A stretch of 64,000 bases of DNA from Sphagnum magellanicum (taxonomy: Eukaryota > Streptophyta > Sphagnopsida > Sphagnales > Sphagnaceae). Under the pieces are notes generated by a model that was not told the origin of the DNA, ran no database searches, and saw only the letters and a program-made list of their open reading frames with translations. Both the position numbers and the translations under genes were made by a program. Of this stretch, positions 1 through 12,653 are shown piece by piece (positions within the stretch are counted from its first letter, which is position 1; each line of letters begins with the position of its first letter). The DNA is taken from positions 13,303,390 through 13,367,389 of the forward strand of contig CM038911.1 in the NCBI GenBank assembly GCA_021904315.1, read 5' to 3'.

Positions 1-933
1 TATCTGAAGACTGCCTCTGCTGATGGACTTCGACATATGTTGCCTGCATCATTGTTACCAAACCAATTTCCAATCATAAACCCTAAACCCGACATAACAA
101 ACAACAATTTCCAGGTCTCTTGTACCATTTGTTTACAACTGAGAGCACAAGAAGTTTTCAGCTCCTACAATTCGTACAGCCAAGCTGCAGCCTGCGGAAC
201 TCTAAACCAGAAATCAGACATTCCTGAAAGACTGAAACAAGCAATGAGCGACAGAAGAAGATCACTGTCAGAGCTCATCACATAACTAGCCAGTGCTTGG
301 CATCTTTCTTTAGTGAAACGAGTCCAATAGTTTCACAAACACTACTACAGCGATCTCCTCATGCCTGACTTCGCTCATCATACCTGCCGGAAGCAAAACC
401 TCAATCTCAAACCAATTGTTTGCATACCAGTTCGGAGACAAGGGCGAAGCTGAAGCTGCTGCTTCCATGGAAGAAAGCGGTAGGATTTCATACTCCGGGA
501 AATTGCAATAGCAGAATTTCACACACTGCAAAAAAATCATGAAAAAAAAATCGATTCCGTCATCCACTCACTCACCTAGACACACGAAAAGAACTCCAAA
601 CGGCTTGACAGAGTCCATGGCCTCGCCAGCGGAAGCTCCCTGGCTCAGAGCCGCGGCAGTGCGGATTTTGAAACTGCGATGGTGACAAACAGTCTCTCGG
701 CTTATCAGAAAAGCCGTTCCATTCCGCGGCCCACCTTTGTCAGTGCGAAGTCCGTTACGGCTTGCAGACGAAGGTGAAGACAACCTGAAACACTCAGAGA
801 CCGTGAAGAAGAAGGATGATGATGATGATGATGGTGATGTTGATGATGTTTGCGCAGGAGGAGAAGGACGACGAAGAGCGACAGAAGAATGATGTGCAAG
901 AGTCCCGATTTGTCGCGCAATGCAAACCACCAT
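1..933 (-). CDS. Low-molecular-weight protein tyrosine phosphatase, 5' part, with plastid-type leader (runs off the left edge)
   Basis: Two exons are visible on the - strand: exon 1 at 933-576 and exon 2 from 43 to the window edge. The join uses a CTAG|GTGAG donor at 576/575 and a TGCAG|GC acceptor before 43. It yields the continuous string VCLGNICRSPSAEAVF, the LMW-PTP phosphate-binding loop (C-x5-R-S) with catalytic Cys and Arg. The family dephosphorylates phosphotyrosine or small phosphoesters. About 105 Ser-rich, basic residues precede the catalytic start (a second ATG, MDSVKPF, at 618). They resemble a chloroplast transit peptide, as in known plant LMW-PTPs with N-terminal extensions. 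The start at 933 (MVVCIARQ) is chosen because it is the first ATG followed by a transit-like composition; the ORF is also open further up, to 1050. Part of the Ser run is encoded by a trinucleotide repeat (816-850). The remaining exons lie outside the window. Family confidence is high; the N-terminus is less sure. Confidence 0.85.
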
Positions 934-1176
934 TCTGCTCTCCCGCTCCCGCGTCACACAATAAGATGGCGCCTGGCTCCTCGCGAGAGAAAGCTCCACA
1001 AAAGACGAGTGCTTTCCGTTAGGGTAAAAGAGGAGCTTCTCACTCTTCACTCCTCACCTATTTCTCGCTCCTCCCACTTGAAGAATTTGATGAAGACATA
1101 GAATAGGGTTCTATGTGAATTGATTGTGATGCTGTTGTCTCTTTGGAGATCTTGATTGCCGATGGTTGTGGTTGCA

Positions 1177-1315
1177 TGTCTCAGATGGTGTAGCAACTCT
1201 CGGATGGCAAGTCTCCGATGGTGTTATAGCAAGTCTCAGATGGTGTTATGGCAAATCTCGGATGGTGTGGCAAGTCTCAGATGGTTTAGCAACTCTTGAA
1301 TGTTGCGGCAAGTTT
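1177..1315. repeat. Short tandem repeat upstream of the phosphatase gene
   Basis: About six imperfect copies of a 20-25 bp unit related to CAAGTCTCAGATGGTGT lie head to tail. The array is 240-380 bp upstream of the chosen start of the phosphatase gene, so it lies in or near its promoter. The ORF across it is a by-product of the repeat. Confidence 0.7.
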
Positions 1316-1472
1316 TCGGAGATTTGCAGTATGAAATTTGTTCAACTTTGTTTGTTGTGCTATTGACCAACTTCATGTTGGATTTCCACAAGCTACTTGT
1401 AAGAAATGGGAAGAAGAAGGGGATGACTATTCTGGGACGTTATTATTGATCATGTGAGCAAGCCCATTATTT

Positions 1473-1643
1473 CCTCGATCATTGGCTTCTTCTTCAAGCA
1501 TTTGTTAAATCCTCAACATTTCCTCGATCATTGGCTTCTTCTTCTTCTTCTTCTTCTTCTTCAAGCATTTATGAAATCTTCAACATTTCCTCAATCATGG
1601 GCTTCTTCTTCTTCTTCAAGCATTTGTGAAATCCTCAACATTT
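1473..1643. repeat. Three-copy tandem repeat, unit about 50-65 bp
   Basis: Three units share a block starting CCTCGATCATTGGCTTCTTC and ending in CCTCAACATTT. They differ mainly in the length of an internal CTT trinucleotide tract. No coding function is seen. Confidence 0.7.
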
Positions 1644-1709
1644 CTTCAATTTCATCATCTATCAAATACCTTTATCTTCTTCTCAGGTACCTTTATGTTT
1701 CTTGACATG

Positions 1710-4700
1710 CTCAATGTTCTTTTTCTTTTACTTACTACAAATGTTTAATCTTTGAGAAGCAGCTAACTCTCTTCACCTTGCCAACTCTCTTGGCCCAGGC
1801 ACATGTACATCTAAGACACCCTTGAAACCCTTGCTTTTGAGGCAAGGGCAAAAGTTGCACATCTTTTAGCAAGGACATGTGGGCAGTTTCAGCTGCAGAC
1901 AATTGAGTTAGGGTTTAATATTGGTTTTTAAAAACAATAATTTAAAGGAGTAAATTTGAGAACCCCTTTTTTTCAATCATAAAAAGGTTTAAACTCTTTC
2001 TACAAAAAAAAAATCCCCAATTTGGGATTAAGTTTTGTTTATTGGTTTTAGCATTTTGTACTTTCTAAGTTTTTGGGGTTTTAATAATTTATGCTATTTG
2101 GTTTTTGAGTGTAGAGTTTGCATCTTATTTTCATTATTTGCATTTTAATTCTAAAATTGCTATTTGCAATGACTTTGATGATAATTAACATTGTGTTATT
2201 GGTATTTTTTCTTTTTGATATGTTGAAACTTTGAAAGCTTATTGTCATAAGAGGAGGAAAGTAATTCAAGTGAGGAATTTATTTTGAGGTACCATTCTTT
2301 TCCATTGAATGTAATTTTTTTTTGTTTCTCAATATACTAGGAAATTAAATCACATAAAAATTGGTGAAAAAAATTAAACTATTTACACATTGGGATTTGA
2401 TAGGAGTTGTTTGGGATACCAATTTGGAAAATAAGAAATAAAATATATTTATTTGTGTATTGTATGATTTATGAAACATTTATGTACATGGTAAAATAAT
2501 TAAAAACCTTCATCAAATATAAAGTTATTAAGTTTATTAAAACATCATAAGAGTTTTAAAAAACTATTATGTTACTATTATATTAATTTGTATATGGGGT
2601 TAGTGCAAACATTATTTTTGATATAGTTAATATTAGAATTATTATAATGTGGAAATATGTTGATATTGTTGTTAATGTTTTAATTCTTGAGAATAAATTT
2701 TTTAATCAATATATATTTTCATATTTCATGGTCTATGTTTACTTAAGATATTGAGAAGATTTTTTGATGCATTTGATTTACCCAATGTTTGTGATGCTAT
2801 TGATTAGTCACATATTTTATTTTATCAAAAGTTGAATAAGTGGGTTGTTATAATTGTTGCAAATGAAAAAATTATGATTAAGTTGTTTTGTAAGCAATTT
2901 GTGATAGACAAGTTGTTTTAGAACATATGTTGTTTAATTTTTTTTGAAATAACATATTTACATTAATTCGAAGTGTCTTATAATTATAGGTAATTCTAAA
3001 TAAGTTTAATTTAAAAAATTTTAATTGTGTTAATTTAGGGTTTGAAAATTAAACTTTATTTCCTTGAAGATGTAAATTATGCAAGTTGAGATTATTTTTA
3101 GTGTTATTTCAAGTTGACTAACAAAAATTTGGATAAAATCATGTTTGATCAATAAATGAATGTTAATACGAATAATATTAAATTTGTTTTTGAGATTTTT
3201 GAAAGTAGGTGAAAGATTTTGCATTGCATCAATGCATGAGTTAGTATAGCTTTTAGAATTGTGGCAACTTGTTATGTTTTTCATAATTATTCTTTGTTGA
3301 TGGGAATATGGTCACCCATAAAATATTTTGAAATATTTCATCTTTGTGATGAATTGAGGTAGTGCATCTTGTTCATGAAGGTCAATCAATGTTAAAAAAC
3401 AATGTGTGACACATTCCATAGATTAGATGAATGTCTAATTAACCTTGTTTAATGTTTTTCATAAACTTTTTTTTAATAAATTATGACATTTTTAAAAACA
3501 TTACATAAATCTTCTTTGAACATTGAGGCATCAAGTTTTTGATTTTATTAAAATGATATGGTATTCAAATCATGTGTATAAACATGATTTTTAACCCATA
3601 TAACTTTTTTAAAAATTATACAACTTTGAAATAAGACATGAAAATTTTGAAAAAAATCACATAAAGGTTGCTTTAAACATTGGTTCATGAACTTTTATGA
3701 TTTTAAGTTCATGTAATTGAAAATTTTGAAATTAAATTAAAATACAATTATACAACTTTAAAACAAATGAAAATAATTTGAAAAAACACATAAAATTAGC
3801 TTTGGACATGGGTCCATCAACTTTTTTATATTTTATTTGAAACATGTGAAAATATGCTTTTATCATGGGCACAAAAATTATGAAAAAAATGAGAAAAAGA
3901 TAAACTTAAATTGAAATCCAAACATTGAACATAAAAATGAAACAAAATCACAATACATAAAAAACGAAAACATGAAGTGTGTAAACAAACATTTATCGTG
4001 ATAAAATATGAAAATATAAACATAACAAAGATAGAACAAGATTGTACATGAGACTAATATTGAATAGATTGAAATTAATGAATATTCATACCTTTATATA
4101 TAACCTTTTTTAATCAAGTGAAACTTCAACTCTGCAACAATTTGCTGGGTGCTTGATGCATAAACATCCTGCATTATAATCCCGTATGTTTTCCCAAAGA
4201 AGGCTTTGTATAATAGTTCAAAGAACTCATTCAAGGGTTGAAGAAGGCATTGCCACCAACCTAAAAACAACTAAAGCAATTACTAGCATCTTGAAATAAA
4301 AATACAAACACTAAAGGTGTCCTGTAATTTTGTTTGATTTCAGCCACAGTCAAAGCCCGCATAGAAGTGCCATCAGATTTCTCAAGCGTGGAGAAGGTGG
4401 TGCGCCTAATATTAAGGTTTAATCCCATCCCAACAGCATCATTAGCCACCAAAATATCCGACCCACTGCCACATCATCGAAGAACGCTGCCTGTGCATAG
4501 CATTCAATTCAATGTATGCATCTAGTAAAAGCCCATGGCCCCCTTCACTAGCCATTCAATAATGAAAAAAAAATTTTACGAAAAAAACTAACCCCCTTCC
4601 CCCTCCTCCTCCGTCCAAACACCCCCCCCTCTCATAATGAATCTATAAAAAAAGCCATGTTATCTCAAAAATGATAGAATTGGCACAAAGGTCACTATAT

Positions 4701-5200
4701 GCACGTACTCCTTCTAAACAAATTAACATAAACACATGTAACATTGTAGACTGACCTAAGTAATCAATAAAGAAAATCATGATTATAGAAGCCAAACAAA
4801 TGGCGAAGGAAAACAAGGTCACATTCAATATTGCTCTCAGGTGATAAAATTGCAACTGATCAAGAATTGCAGTTCAAAGGTAGCGTGTCCATGAGCATGG
4901 TAGACCAGTTGACTTCCCTAGGTGACGGCTATCCTACATTCAGTGGGGCCATGAGCCTTCACTGGTTTCTCCACTAAAGAATTACACTTGATGCGTGCAA
5001 AACAAAAAAAAACTGACTGCAAAGCCATTATAAGTATTTTTCTCACAATTCTTACAACAATGAATAGTCTACATTTTTTTGAGCTTTCATTGCTTTTGCA
5101 TCAAGTATCTACATCGCAATCAATCCTTTGCAAAAAGATTAACTACAAAACTATCACAAACATTTTTTCTCACAATGCCGACAAAAATGAACGATTACTA
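1710..5200. other. A+T-rich intergenic DNA with degenerate tandem repeats
   Basis: No gene is supported here. At about 3500-3850 there are three degenerate units of roughly 130 bp. Each carries a block like CATAAA-(8-10 nt)-TTTGAACATTG followed by a CATCAAC/TCATGAAC-TTTTT block and a TATACAACTTT block. At 4570-4640 there is a C-rich tract. The rest is homopolymer-rich A/T sequence. Confidence 0.5.
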
Positions 5201-5214
5201 TTACGATGACAAAT

Positions 5215-5670
5215 CTATTCGTTCTTGTCATCAATGTCGTCACCAGGCGTTTCATATATGTTGTCAGGATGCGTTTCACATACGTCGTCACCATGCGTTT
5301 TAAAAGTCACGAGCGTGTTCGGAGGTGGATTGCGGACCAGATTATCAAGTTCTGGGAACCATTCTACGCATATGGGGTGATACAATGTATAACAACGTCC
5401 TGTATACCGATTTCTTTCTATTGCTTCTATGTATGCATGGATGACGAGATGGTCAACCACCCCAAGGTAAACATGGGCCAGAATGTCGAGCATTTGCTTT
5501 TCCCACTCATCAGTGGCAGGGGCAAGCAACTTATGCAGGTCAACGATTAAAACACGACCATTCTCCTCATATTCCCATGCATCATATTCCTCGGCCCACA
5601 AAAACTTGAGGATGTTGGATCGAACATGCGAGGGCATGTCCGTCAGGTTGATGGCTTCCGGTTCTCCCAT
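5215..5670 (-). CDS. Hypothetical protein, 151 aa, acidic, with C-terminal 8-residue repeats
   Basis: An open frame of 151 codons starts at MGEPEAINL and stops at 5215. It is rich in aromatic and acidic residues in its centre (for example WAEEYDAWEYEENGR) and is not low-complexity, unlike most frames around it. The start at 5670 lies directly after TTTTTTTGCAG on the - strand, a textbook splice acceptor, so this may be a coding exon following an untranslated exon. The ORF is also open upstream to an ATG at 5748. The segment MPSHVRSNILKFL near the start faintly resembles the opening of an F-box, but the rest does not support that. The C-terminus holds three degenerate 8-residue units (THGDDVCE, THPDNIYE, TPGDDIDD), mirrored by a 24-bp DNA repeat at about 5220-5300. 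I do not recognise the family. It could be a lineage-specific gene or a transposon accessory ORF. Confidence 0.4.
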   Translation of the reverse strand: MGEPEAINLTDMPSHVRSNILKFLWAEEYDAWEYEENGRVLIVDLHKLLAPATDEWEKQMLDILAHVYLGVVDHLVIHAYIEAIERNRYTGRCYTLYHPICVEWFPELDNLVRNPPPNTLVTFKTHGDDVCETHPDNIYETPGDDIDDKNE

Positions 5671-6079
5671 CTGCAAAAAAATACGATTGTGAGACTGAAA
5701 ATATTTTGAAACAAATGGACAAAAAATTGACGCTTCTTTGAAGATCATAAACGCCGATAAAAAACCAGCAACAATTGATGATCAATAGAACGCCATCAAA
5801 AGGATTGGCGATGACCGAAAAAAAACCAATTTCGCACCTTTCTAGACGAACGAGCTTGTGAATTGTTCACAGAGGGAAGCCTAGGGCTGTGTGATTCAAG
5901 TATATATCAACAACCTGTCAAAACAACCTTTACGTGAATGATTCAATGAATCAACCACCCTATGCAATCTTTTATATTGCATTGAGTTACCTTGAGGTAT
6001 GTTTCATTCAAGGCAAAAAATCTTGGCCCACCTGCAACGAGACGTTCGGGATCATAGGATTCTCAGAGCTTATTTACAT

Positions 6080-6285
6080 CCTTTAACGTGAGATCTTGGC
6101 ATTGCGAAGGACAGGCCCAAAATCTCATGCAGATTTTTTTTCAACTGCGGTTGATAGAAAATGCTTTATGTGAGATCATTCATTTTGATTCCAACGTTAT
6201 CTCCACCACGATGCAATTCTTGCCTCGATTGTTTTTGGTCGTTGAATTATTTCCAGAAATATCAACATGAACGTTATCAAGATTT
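6080..6285. repeat. Dispersed repeat, copy 1 (partner at 7195-7400)
   Basis: This stretch and 7195-7400 share an ordered series of blocks: GTGAGATC(T)TG...CGAAGGACA, GAGATC.TTCA.ATTGATT, GCAATTCTTGC, and TTTTCGTCGTTGAATT/TTTTCGATCGTTAAATT, in the same orientation. The similarity is degenerate, suggesting an old duplicated or transposed unit of about 200 bp. Confidence 0.45.
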
Positions 6286-7194
6286 GCTCATAAACATGGC
6301 ATGTTCGATGTTAGGCAAAAGGAATGGGACGCAGGAGCCGTGTAAAATATCTTGCAATCCAGGTTGACCTTCGAATATGGTTCGTGTCTCAATCGAAATG
6401 CTCGTTGGCTCCCGTGCGAACGACAAATCAAACCAAAGGATACGGTTATGTGCAATCACAAATTAAAGCATAGCTGAGAAGAATTATTGTACCTACCTAT
6501 ACAAAATCTTATAAGTATTATCAATCCAGTTACATATTTGAAGAACCAAAGTATAAGAAAAAAAGAAACCGAAAAAACATAAAAAAATAAAATTAAGGTT
6601 GTCAAAAGTTACAAATGCCCAAAAAAAGGTCGTAAAAGAAAAAAAAAATACAAAATGAGATAAACAACAAAAATTGTTAGAAGAAAAAAAAGGCGAAGAA
6701 ACTACGTTTTATTTGAAAACTCAAACCCCCTAAAATTTAAAAATTGACCATGTAAAATAAAAAGGAAAAATACACAACAGAGTAATAGTTTTTTCTAAAC
6801 ATCGTAGAAAATGAAAACCACAGATGAAACAAAAAATATGAAACCAACCTTTCTAGCAAACACAACAAATAAAAAAGAATAACATAGAAACTAACAAAAC
6901 CAAGGGGAAAGTATCTATAGAAAACCCACGAAAATGGAAACTTTACAACTCTAGGAAACAAATATTTAGAAAACACTAAAATTCCCTTTTAATTTGTTAC
7001 TCTCTTACTTTATCTTGTCGATAATCAAAATTTGCTAAACTGAATTGTGGATCATTACCAAACTGGCTACATCCCAAACTTGGAAAAAAAAATGTTGTCC
7101 AAGGTTTAGGGCATCCTTTTTCTTAGGGGAAGAAATTGCCCCAAAGAAATCTCTCGAACTTTCATCGGATTTTGGCTGTTGAATTATTTCCTTT

Positions 7195-7400
7195 CACGTG
7201 AAACCTACCAGGGCGAAGGACATGTGAGAAAACCTCTCACACATTTTTCTTGCAACGTGCGCTTAGATTGAGAAAAAATGGTCTTGTGCGAGATCTTCCA
7301 CATTGATTGCATACGGATATTGACCACATAGTAATTCTTGCATGGAATGTTTTCGATCGTTAAATTCATTTCAAAAGATGTAAAATTTTCATTTGACACT
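7195..7400. repeat. Dispersed repeat, copy 2 (partner at 6080-6285)
   Basis: This is the second copy of the degenerate 200-bp unit described at 6080-6285. Between the copies is A+T-rich DNA with no supported gene. From 7400 to 8690 I see nothing beyond A+T-rich sequence. Confidence 0.45.
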
Positions 7401-8694
7401 ATTTTGAACTCTTGTGGTTTTGTTGCAACCTCCTTGTTTTATTGCATTTTCGATGCATTTCCAATTATTTGAATTCTAAAATATTTATTATTTTTCCATT
7501 GAAGATATTTCCTTGTAGTTCAACAAGATGCAATGTTTTTGTCCTTGGTGATGAACGAAATATTTCACATGAAATGTAATACCAATTTTAATTCTTTCAT
7601 GGTTTCCTTCTAGATGTTTCTAATAAAATGATTTCCAACAATTAGTTGGATGATTTTTTATCTATTGACCATTTGTGCCCATTCATCCAACATATAATTT
7701 TCATCCATGATTTATATCCATTTTCCCAAATCAAAGTTGAAGGCTCAAGTTAGCTCTAAGTTCAAGGTTTTTCATTCTTGTGGTGAGAACAAGCCATTAT
7801 TTATAAACTTGGAAAAAAGAACAAAGAAAAACTTATCCATGAGCAACTAACAAATAAATGGACACCCAACTTAATACGAGTCAAAATGGTAATCCAATTA
7901 AGTGGACATTATGGGGAGAACAATGATGCCCAAATGAAATGCAAAAGGGAAAATAAAATTTGATTAATGGCAATTGAGAAAAAAAAAAAATGTAGATGAA
8001 ACCATGTTATGTGTCAAAATAATGAAGTATGAACGTACAAAGAATGTTTATACATAATGTGAATGTGCATGTTGTTGTGGATGTTTTGGTAAAATTCAAA
8101 AGCCAACAATTTGATAACAAAATTTTATAGTTCCAAATTTAAATCAAGTCTAACTTTATAACCTATACTAGAATAACCTTATGAATTCAAACATTACAAA
8201 CCATGTACATATTGTAAAACATCATCATCAAGACAAAATCTTTAAATCTTTCAAGTAAACAACGAAAATTGAAAAATTTTGAGTGAAAGAAGAATTTACA
8301 CCCTCCTATTGAGCTCAAGAATTCTCGTCGTGACCAATATGCTCCCCAATTGGACTCAAATGGAAAACTTTCATAACTTTCAAGCCACCAAGGAATTTAA
8401 AGGAAGCAATGGTGAGGAGACACACGCCACCCTTGTTATTGCCAACAATCTTTTCACAACATTGGTATTAGAACAAAAACTATCCACTTATTGGCAACAA
8501 TATTTTTCCCAATGATATCAAAACAAAAATTATTTATTTGTAAACATTGAAAAGGGATGCTTGAAAAACACAAAAGGGCATTAGTAGAAGACCCAAAAAG
8601 ACATTGCATAAAACCTTTTTTGTTTCACCAAGTCCCATTTTGACTAGTTACTGAACATGTAATTGCCTCAAATGAAAGACAACTTGATATGAAA

Positions 8695-8985
8695 ACAACG
8701 AAAGAACGCGAAGCAAAGAGGGGAAAAAAAGTCTTTGCTTGAACCCTTCACCAACCATAACGGAAAAAGAGAGGGTGAAAAAAAGAAAAAAATATTGCTT
8801 GAACCCCTCTTTACGACCACAAAAGGGGAAAAAGGGAAAGAAAGAAAACTTGCTTGAACCTTTACCTAGGTAGCAACAAAAGCCAAGAACGGGAAGAATA
8901 AATAATTTTTTTCTTTGGTATGGGTGCCCACAAAGGCATGGATGAGGGAAAAAAGAAAAAACCTTGCTTTGATGCCTCCAAATGC
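8695..8985. repeat. Degenerate tandem repeat, unit about 70-80 bp
   Basis: Four units carry a purine-rich block (GGGGAAAAA...GAAAGAAA) followed by TTGCTTGAACC(C/T)TT. The last unit is diverged (CCTTGCTTTGATGCC). There is no coding signal. Confidence 0.5.
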
Positions 8986-9479
8986 AGTTAGTGATTTAAG
9001 TTATTTTTTGAAATTAGTTTAATATGTCAATAATGTTTCATTAGAGATCTCAATAATTTCCAATATTAAAAATCCAATTTAAATCACATAAAAAACTTAA
9101 TTTTAAACATGTTATGATGCCATGAATTATAAATCATTCAATAGACCGTCTTTGTCCTGTTAAACATTGTCAAAGAAAACAAACCAAATGAAACAACCAC
9201 CATTCCATGTTTTCTCTCGAAGGGCAAAGATATACTAAAAATATATATATATCAGCGACGACCAATATCAATTAACCTTGAACAATTATATACATTGGGA
9301 GAGCAAACTTCTATTTGGGGGAAATTTCCAAAGTTTTAGAAGTTTTTTTGTGATGAATTGATCAAAGCGATCCATTGCAAAAAAAAAAAAAAAAAAAAAA
9401 GACTTGAGAAGTAACCCTCAACGTGCATTGAAGATGCCCAACTTTTTTCCCATCGCAGGGGGGGAGGGCAAATGGGAAT

Positions 9480-10440
9480 AATAACATGTATCATATGCAA
9501 TATGGTGAGGGGTATCACTTTAAATGTGATGTGATTTGTTTCTCGATGGGTTCAAAATGTTACAAATTTTTGCGGGTCGGACAGTCGTTCATTCGCGTGC
9601 ATGCACCCACCCGAGACCGTCACGAATCGAAGATGAGCCAAAATGTTGTGGTCAGTGTTACGACCAACGAAACACCTTTGTTTCCTTTCTCTGCACGATC
9701 AAGGCAAAACATAAACATACCCAAAGTGGCTGTTGCTCAAAGAAAACTCCGGAGGCTCTTAGTTTTACAAAGATTTCAGCGATCGAAGGATGGTATGGAT
9801 CAGGCTGTGAAATTTTTTGCACCTCATCAGCTCATAAAGAACAATTAGACCTTCCGCGGTATAATTAGAGGGCATCCTACCCTTGGTAAAATGCAAGCAT
9901 GCTAGAAAGCCACCCGTCCTCTCGGGATCGTGCATTACCTCGAAGAAATTGTTTTGGATGGACCCTTAAGGTATGCATCCCCTCGAAGTTCGGAAGCTAA
10001 AAGAGAATGACATAAAGCACGAACTACCACGTGCTGCAATGCAATGTCCGGTCATTCTCTGCTACAGCTCGATCGATCAAGCTGTATGCAAAGAGCTGCA
10101 GGAACTCGGTGCTAGGCTACTTCTTCTTCGGGGTGGTGCGAGCCCGAGAGTTCACCCATCGGACTACCGAAACGAACATCAACAGAGATCGGCAACAAGA
10201 AGTAAAGTAGTTCCAGTCAATGCCAATCATGTTCAGTTCACGAGGGATGACTTGGGGTCATCAGTTTTATCCTCTCCCCATCAGACTTAGCCAGGTCTCA
10301 GAGATTCTATTATTCCAAGTTTCTCGCGTGGAACCTTCGTTCATTTCCAGACACGACCGCATGTTTGTTTCTTCGACCAACCATGCGTTCGGTTACATTC
10401 GATCGATCACCGCTGCGTAACACGTACATATTGCAGCTGT
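9480..10440. other. Compositionally distinct, G+C-richer segment of unknown nature
   Basis: From about 9550 to 10430 the sequence is visibly richer in G+C and in CGA/TCG trinucleotides than its flanks. It contains overlapping ORFs of about 105-120 codons on the + strand (9486-9848, 9536-9868, 9973-10290). None shows a domain I recognise, and no frame stays open across the segment. A 20-nt poly-A at 9380-9400 lies to its left. It could be a processed or reverse-transcribed insertion, a non-coding transcript, or an old gene fragment. Confidence 0.3.
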
Positions 10441-11359
10441 CTCCTCCCCTAGCATTGCTACACCAAAGAAGAATGGAAAGAAGCAATTAAGGTATGTAGT
10501 TACAACCTACAAACCAAATCTAAAGCATCACACATTTATAATGCGAGTCGGGTCAAAAGAGAAACTTAAGCCCTCTACAGGTGAATGATCGATCATGAGA
10601 GTGTTACGGTATGTTTCCATGCATTAGGTGCTTGTGCCTTTTGCCTAACCTTTCGCCCACTCAATTAAAACTTAATCTGTTTTTCCTTTGAGTTGAAAGA
10701 ACTTGGATAAGCACAAGATTCACCCATCATTGGGATACTTCACTTGATGCATCGGGGCAGGCTTTAGTCTGAATGGTCAAAAAAATGCTCTCCAACTTCT
10801 GAGAAGAAAATCATGATCAAATATGAACAAGCAGCATGGCCTCACCGGCATCTAGTGTTTTGAAGTGTGATCACAACCTCCTCCTCAACAACACCGATTT
10901 GAAACAAAAACCTGGAGAGAAAAAGACCAGAACAGTTTCTTCCAGATCTAGATTTCCAGTCCTTGATTCAACTCATGATGGGTTTACCACACAAATTTAA
11001 ATTGATGCAAGGCTTAGTTAATTTTAGGACCTAGTAAACCTTTTTAAGTGCATTATCCTTTTATGTTATAGAGAAGGGAAAGAGGAAGTAGAATTAGATG
11101 TGATTTATTGATATATTGGGAATACAAGTCCATATTTGACAATAACATTTCGCCATGACAATATTAAATTAATCTGTATAATCTTCAGGCACGAATGATA
11201 TACTTGGAAGATTTCTAAGATGTAGTCCTAATACATTTTTATTCAGTTTTCATTTTTATTAAATTCTTAAATATAATCAAAATCAAACTTAGGTATTAAC
11301 ATTTCCACCTGAATGGCCTCAGGTGAATTACAATTTAGTAAACAACTTTAAAGGGATAG

Positions 11360-11927
11360 AGCACAATTGTAAAAACTTTAGAATGCGACAAATGGTGCGA
11401 ATTACGTATCTGACTCGATGTTCCATGGAAAGGGGATTAATTGGGCTTCGTAGCCAATGATAATGGCCATCACCGAAAACCCAAGTTTGACAATGAAAAC
11501 AAACATTGTCGTCTTCACATTGACACTCTTCAAACCTTTTTGGTGCTACTCCACAAGCAGGAATAATTTTTCAATAGATTGCTAACGCATGTGAGTTAGG
11601 AAATAATCGACGATCCCATGCCGAACGATCAACTGGAATGTGCACCATTCTTCAGGATGATTTTTCTTCACGCAACCATTTAAAGACATTCACGTCAAGT
11701 GGTGCTTTTTCAAGCTCTTCCTTTTCTACTAGTGAAATTAAAGGATTCGAAGGCGTAGCAACATCATTCGCCATGACTAAATTTTTACCTACATCAACAA
11801 AAACCAAGAAAGTAGCAAAAACAATGGGGTACTTGCGTTCAAAAGGGGTCGAGGCTTTTTTATTTAACAAATTATGGTAGGCGTAATGTGTGGGAGTGAT
11901 GACAAAACCCCATGAAAACTCGAACAT
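11360..11927 (-). pseudogene. Relic of an unrecognised protein gene (family U, copy 1)
   Basis: A - strand frame reads from MFEFSWGF at 11927 through about 190 codons, with isolated stops after EEKSS and before KIIPACGV. It ends in CxxxxCFHCQTWVFGDGHYHWL followed by a conserved tail ...TICRILKFLQL. The end matches the frame at 16435-16860 (VGHYHWL...TIQRILDFLQL), so these are two decayed copies of one coding family. The region has a mix of charged and aromatic residues unlike the A/T-rich flanks. I do not recognise the family. A transposon-encoded accessory ORF is a plausible alternative. Confidence 0.4.
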
Positions 11928-12653
11928 CCTAGATCTAATGGATTCATCGAACCCTAATTTCGATGGTGGATCTAGAAGTATGTGGGGTTTTTTGGTGATG
12001 CAAATTTTAATTCTAATTTACTATGTAGTACATAGTTAATTAGTGCATGGAACAAAAAATAAGTAGCGGATATCAAAAGAGTAAATGGTACGCGGGGATG
12101 TTACTTCAACCATTGAATTGATTTAGTCAAGTAAAGACTCAAGGATGTTTACTTATTACTACCGATAAATTGTTCTAGTAGTGAGTTACTTGAAATAATT
12201 AGGATGAAAAATTAGGATGTGAGGGTCAACGGACGAAAAAGATAAGGATCAAACTCAAGAACCTCATCAAAATATCCAAGATAAGGGGAAGGACGAGTCC
12301 TCTAATCCCATTAGTCATAAGGATTGTCATCCTATTTGATTGGAGGATGGAATATTTTTTGTGTCTCATTGGGCCTAATAATTCTCATCCTAAAATTAAT
12401 TGAAGGGCAAATCATTTTCAATTCTCATTGGCTCTTGAAGGATGAAAAGGCCATTGATTGGAGGGAAGGATTTCAAAGCTTCCATTAGACAAGGGGAACA
12501 CGTTCAAAGAAAGGTCATGGAGGCTTACTTAGGGAGAGAGGAATATCTTGTGTTGGGGGAAGGGGAAAGGAAGAGAATGAATGTGTGAGGAAAAAATTAG
12601 TTTTTATGTGTGGAAAGGTGTTATTCATGGAAAATATGTGTGCAAGAAATAAA

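Noticed and set aside
310-567. ORF of 85 codons on the - strand
   Set aside because: It lies wholly in the intron between the two visible exons of the phosphatase gene and shows no domain.
568-1050. Reading the phosphatase ORF as a single-exon 160-aa protein ending VCLGE
   Set aside because: The stop lies a few codons past a good GT donor, and exon 2 at 43-1 restores the catalytic loop.
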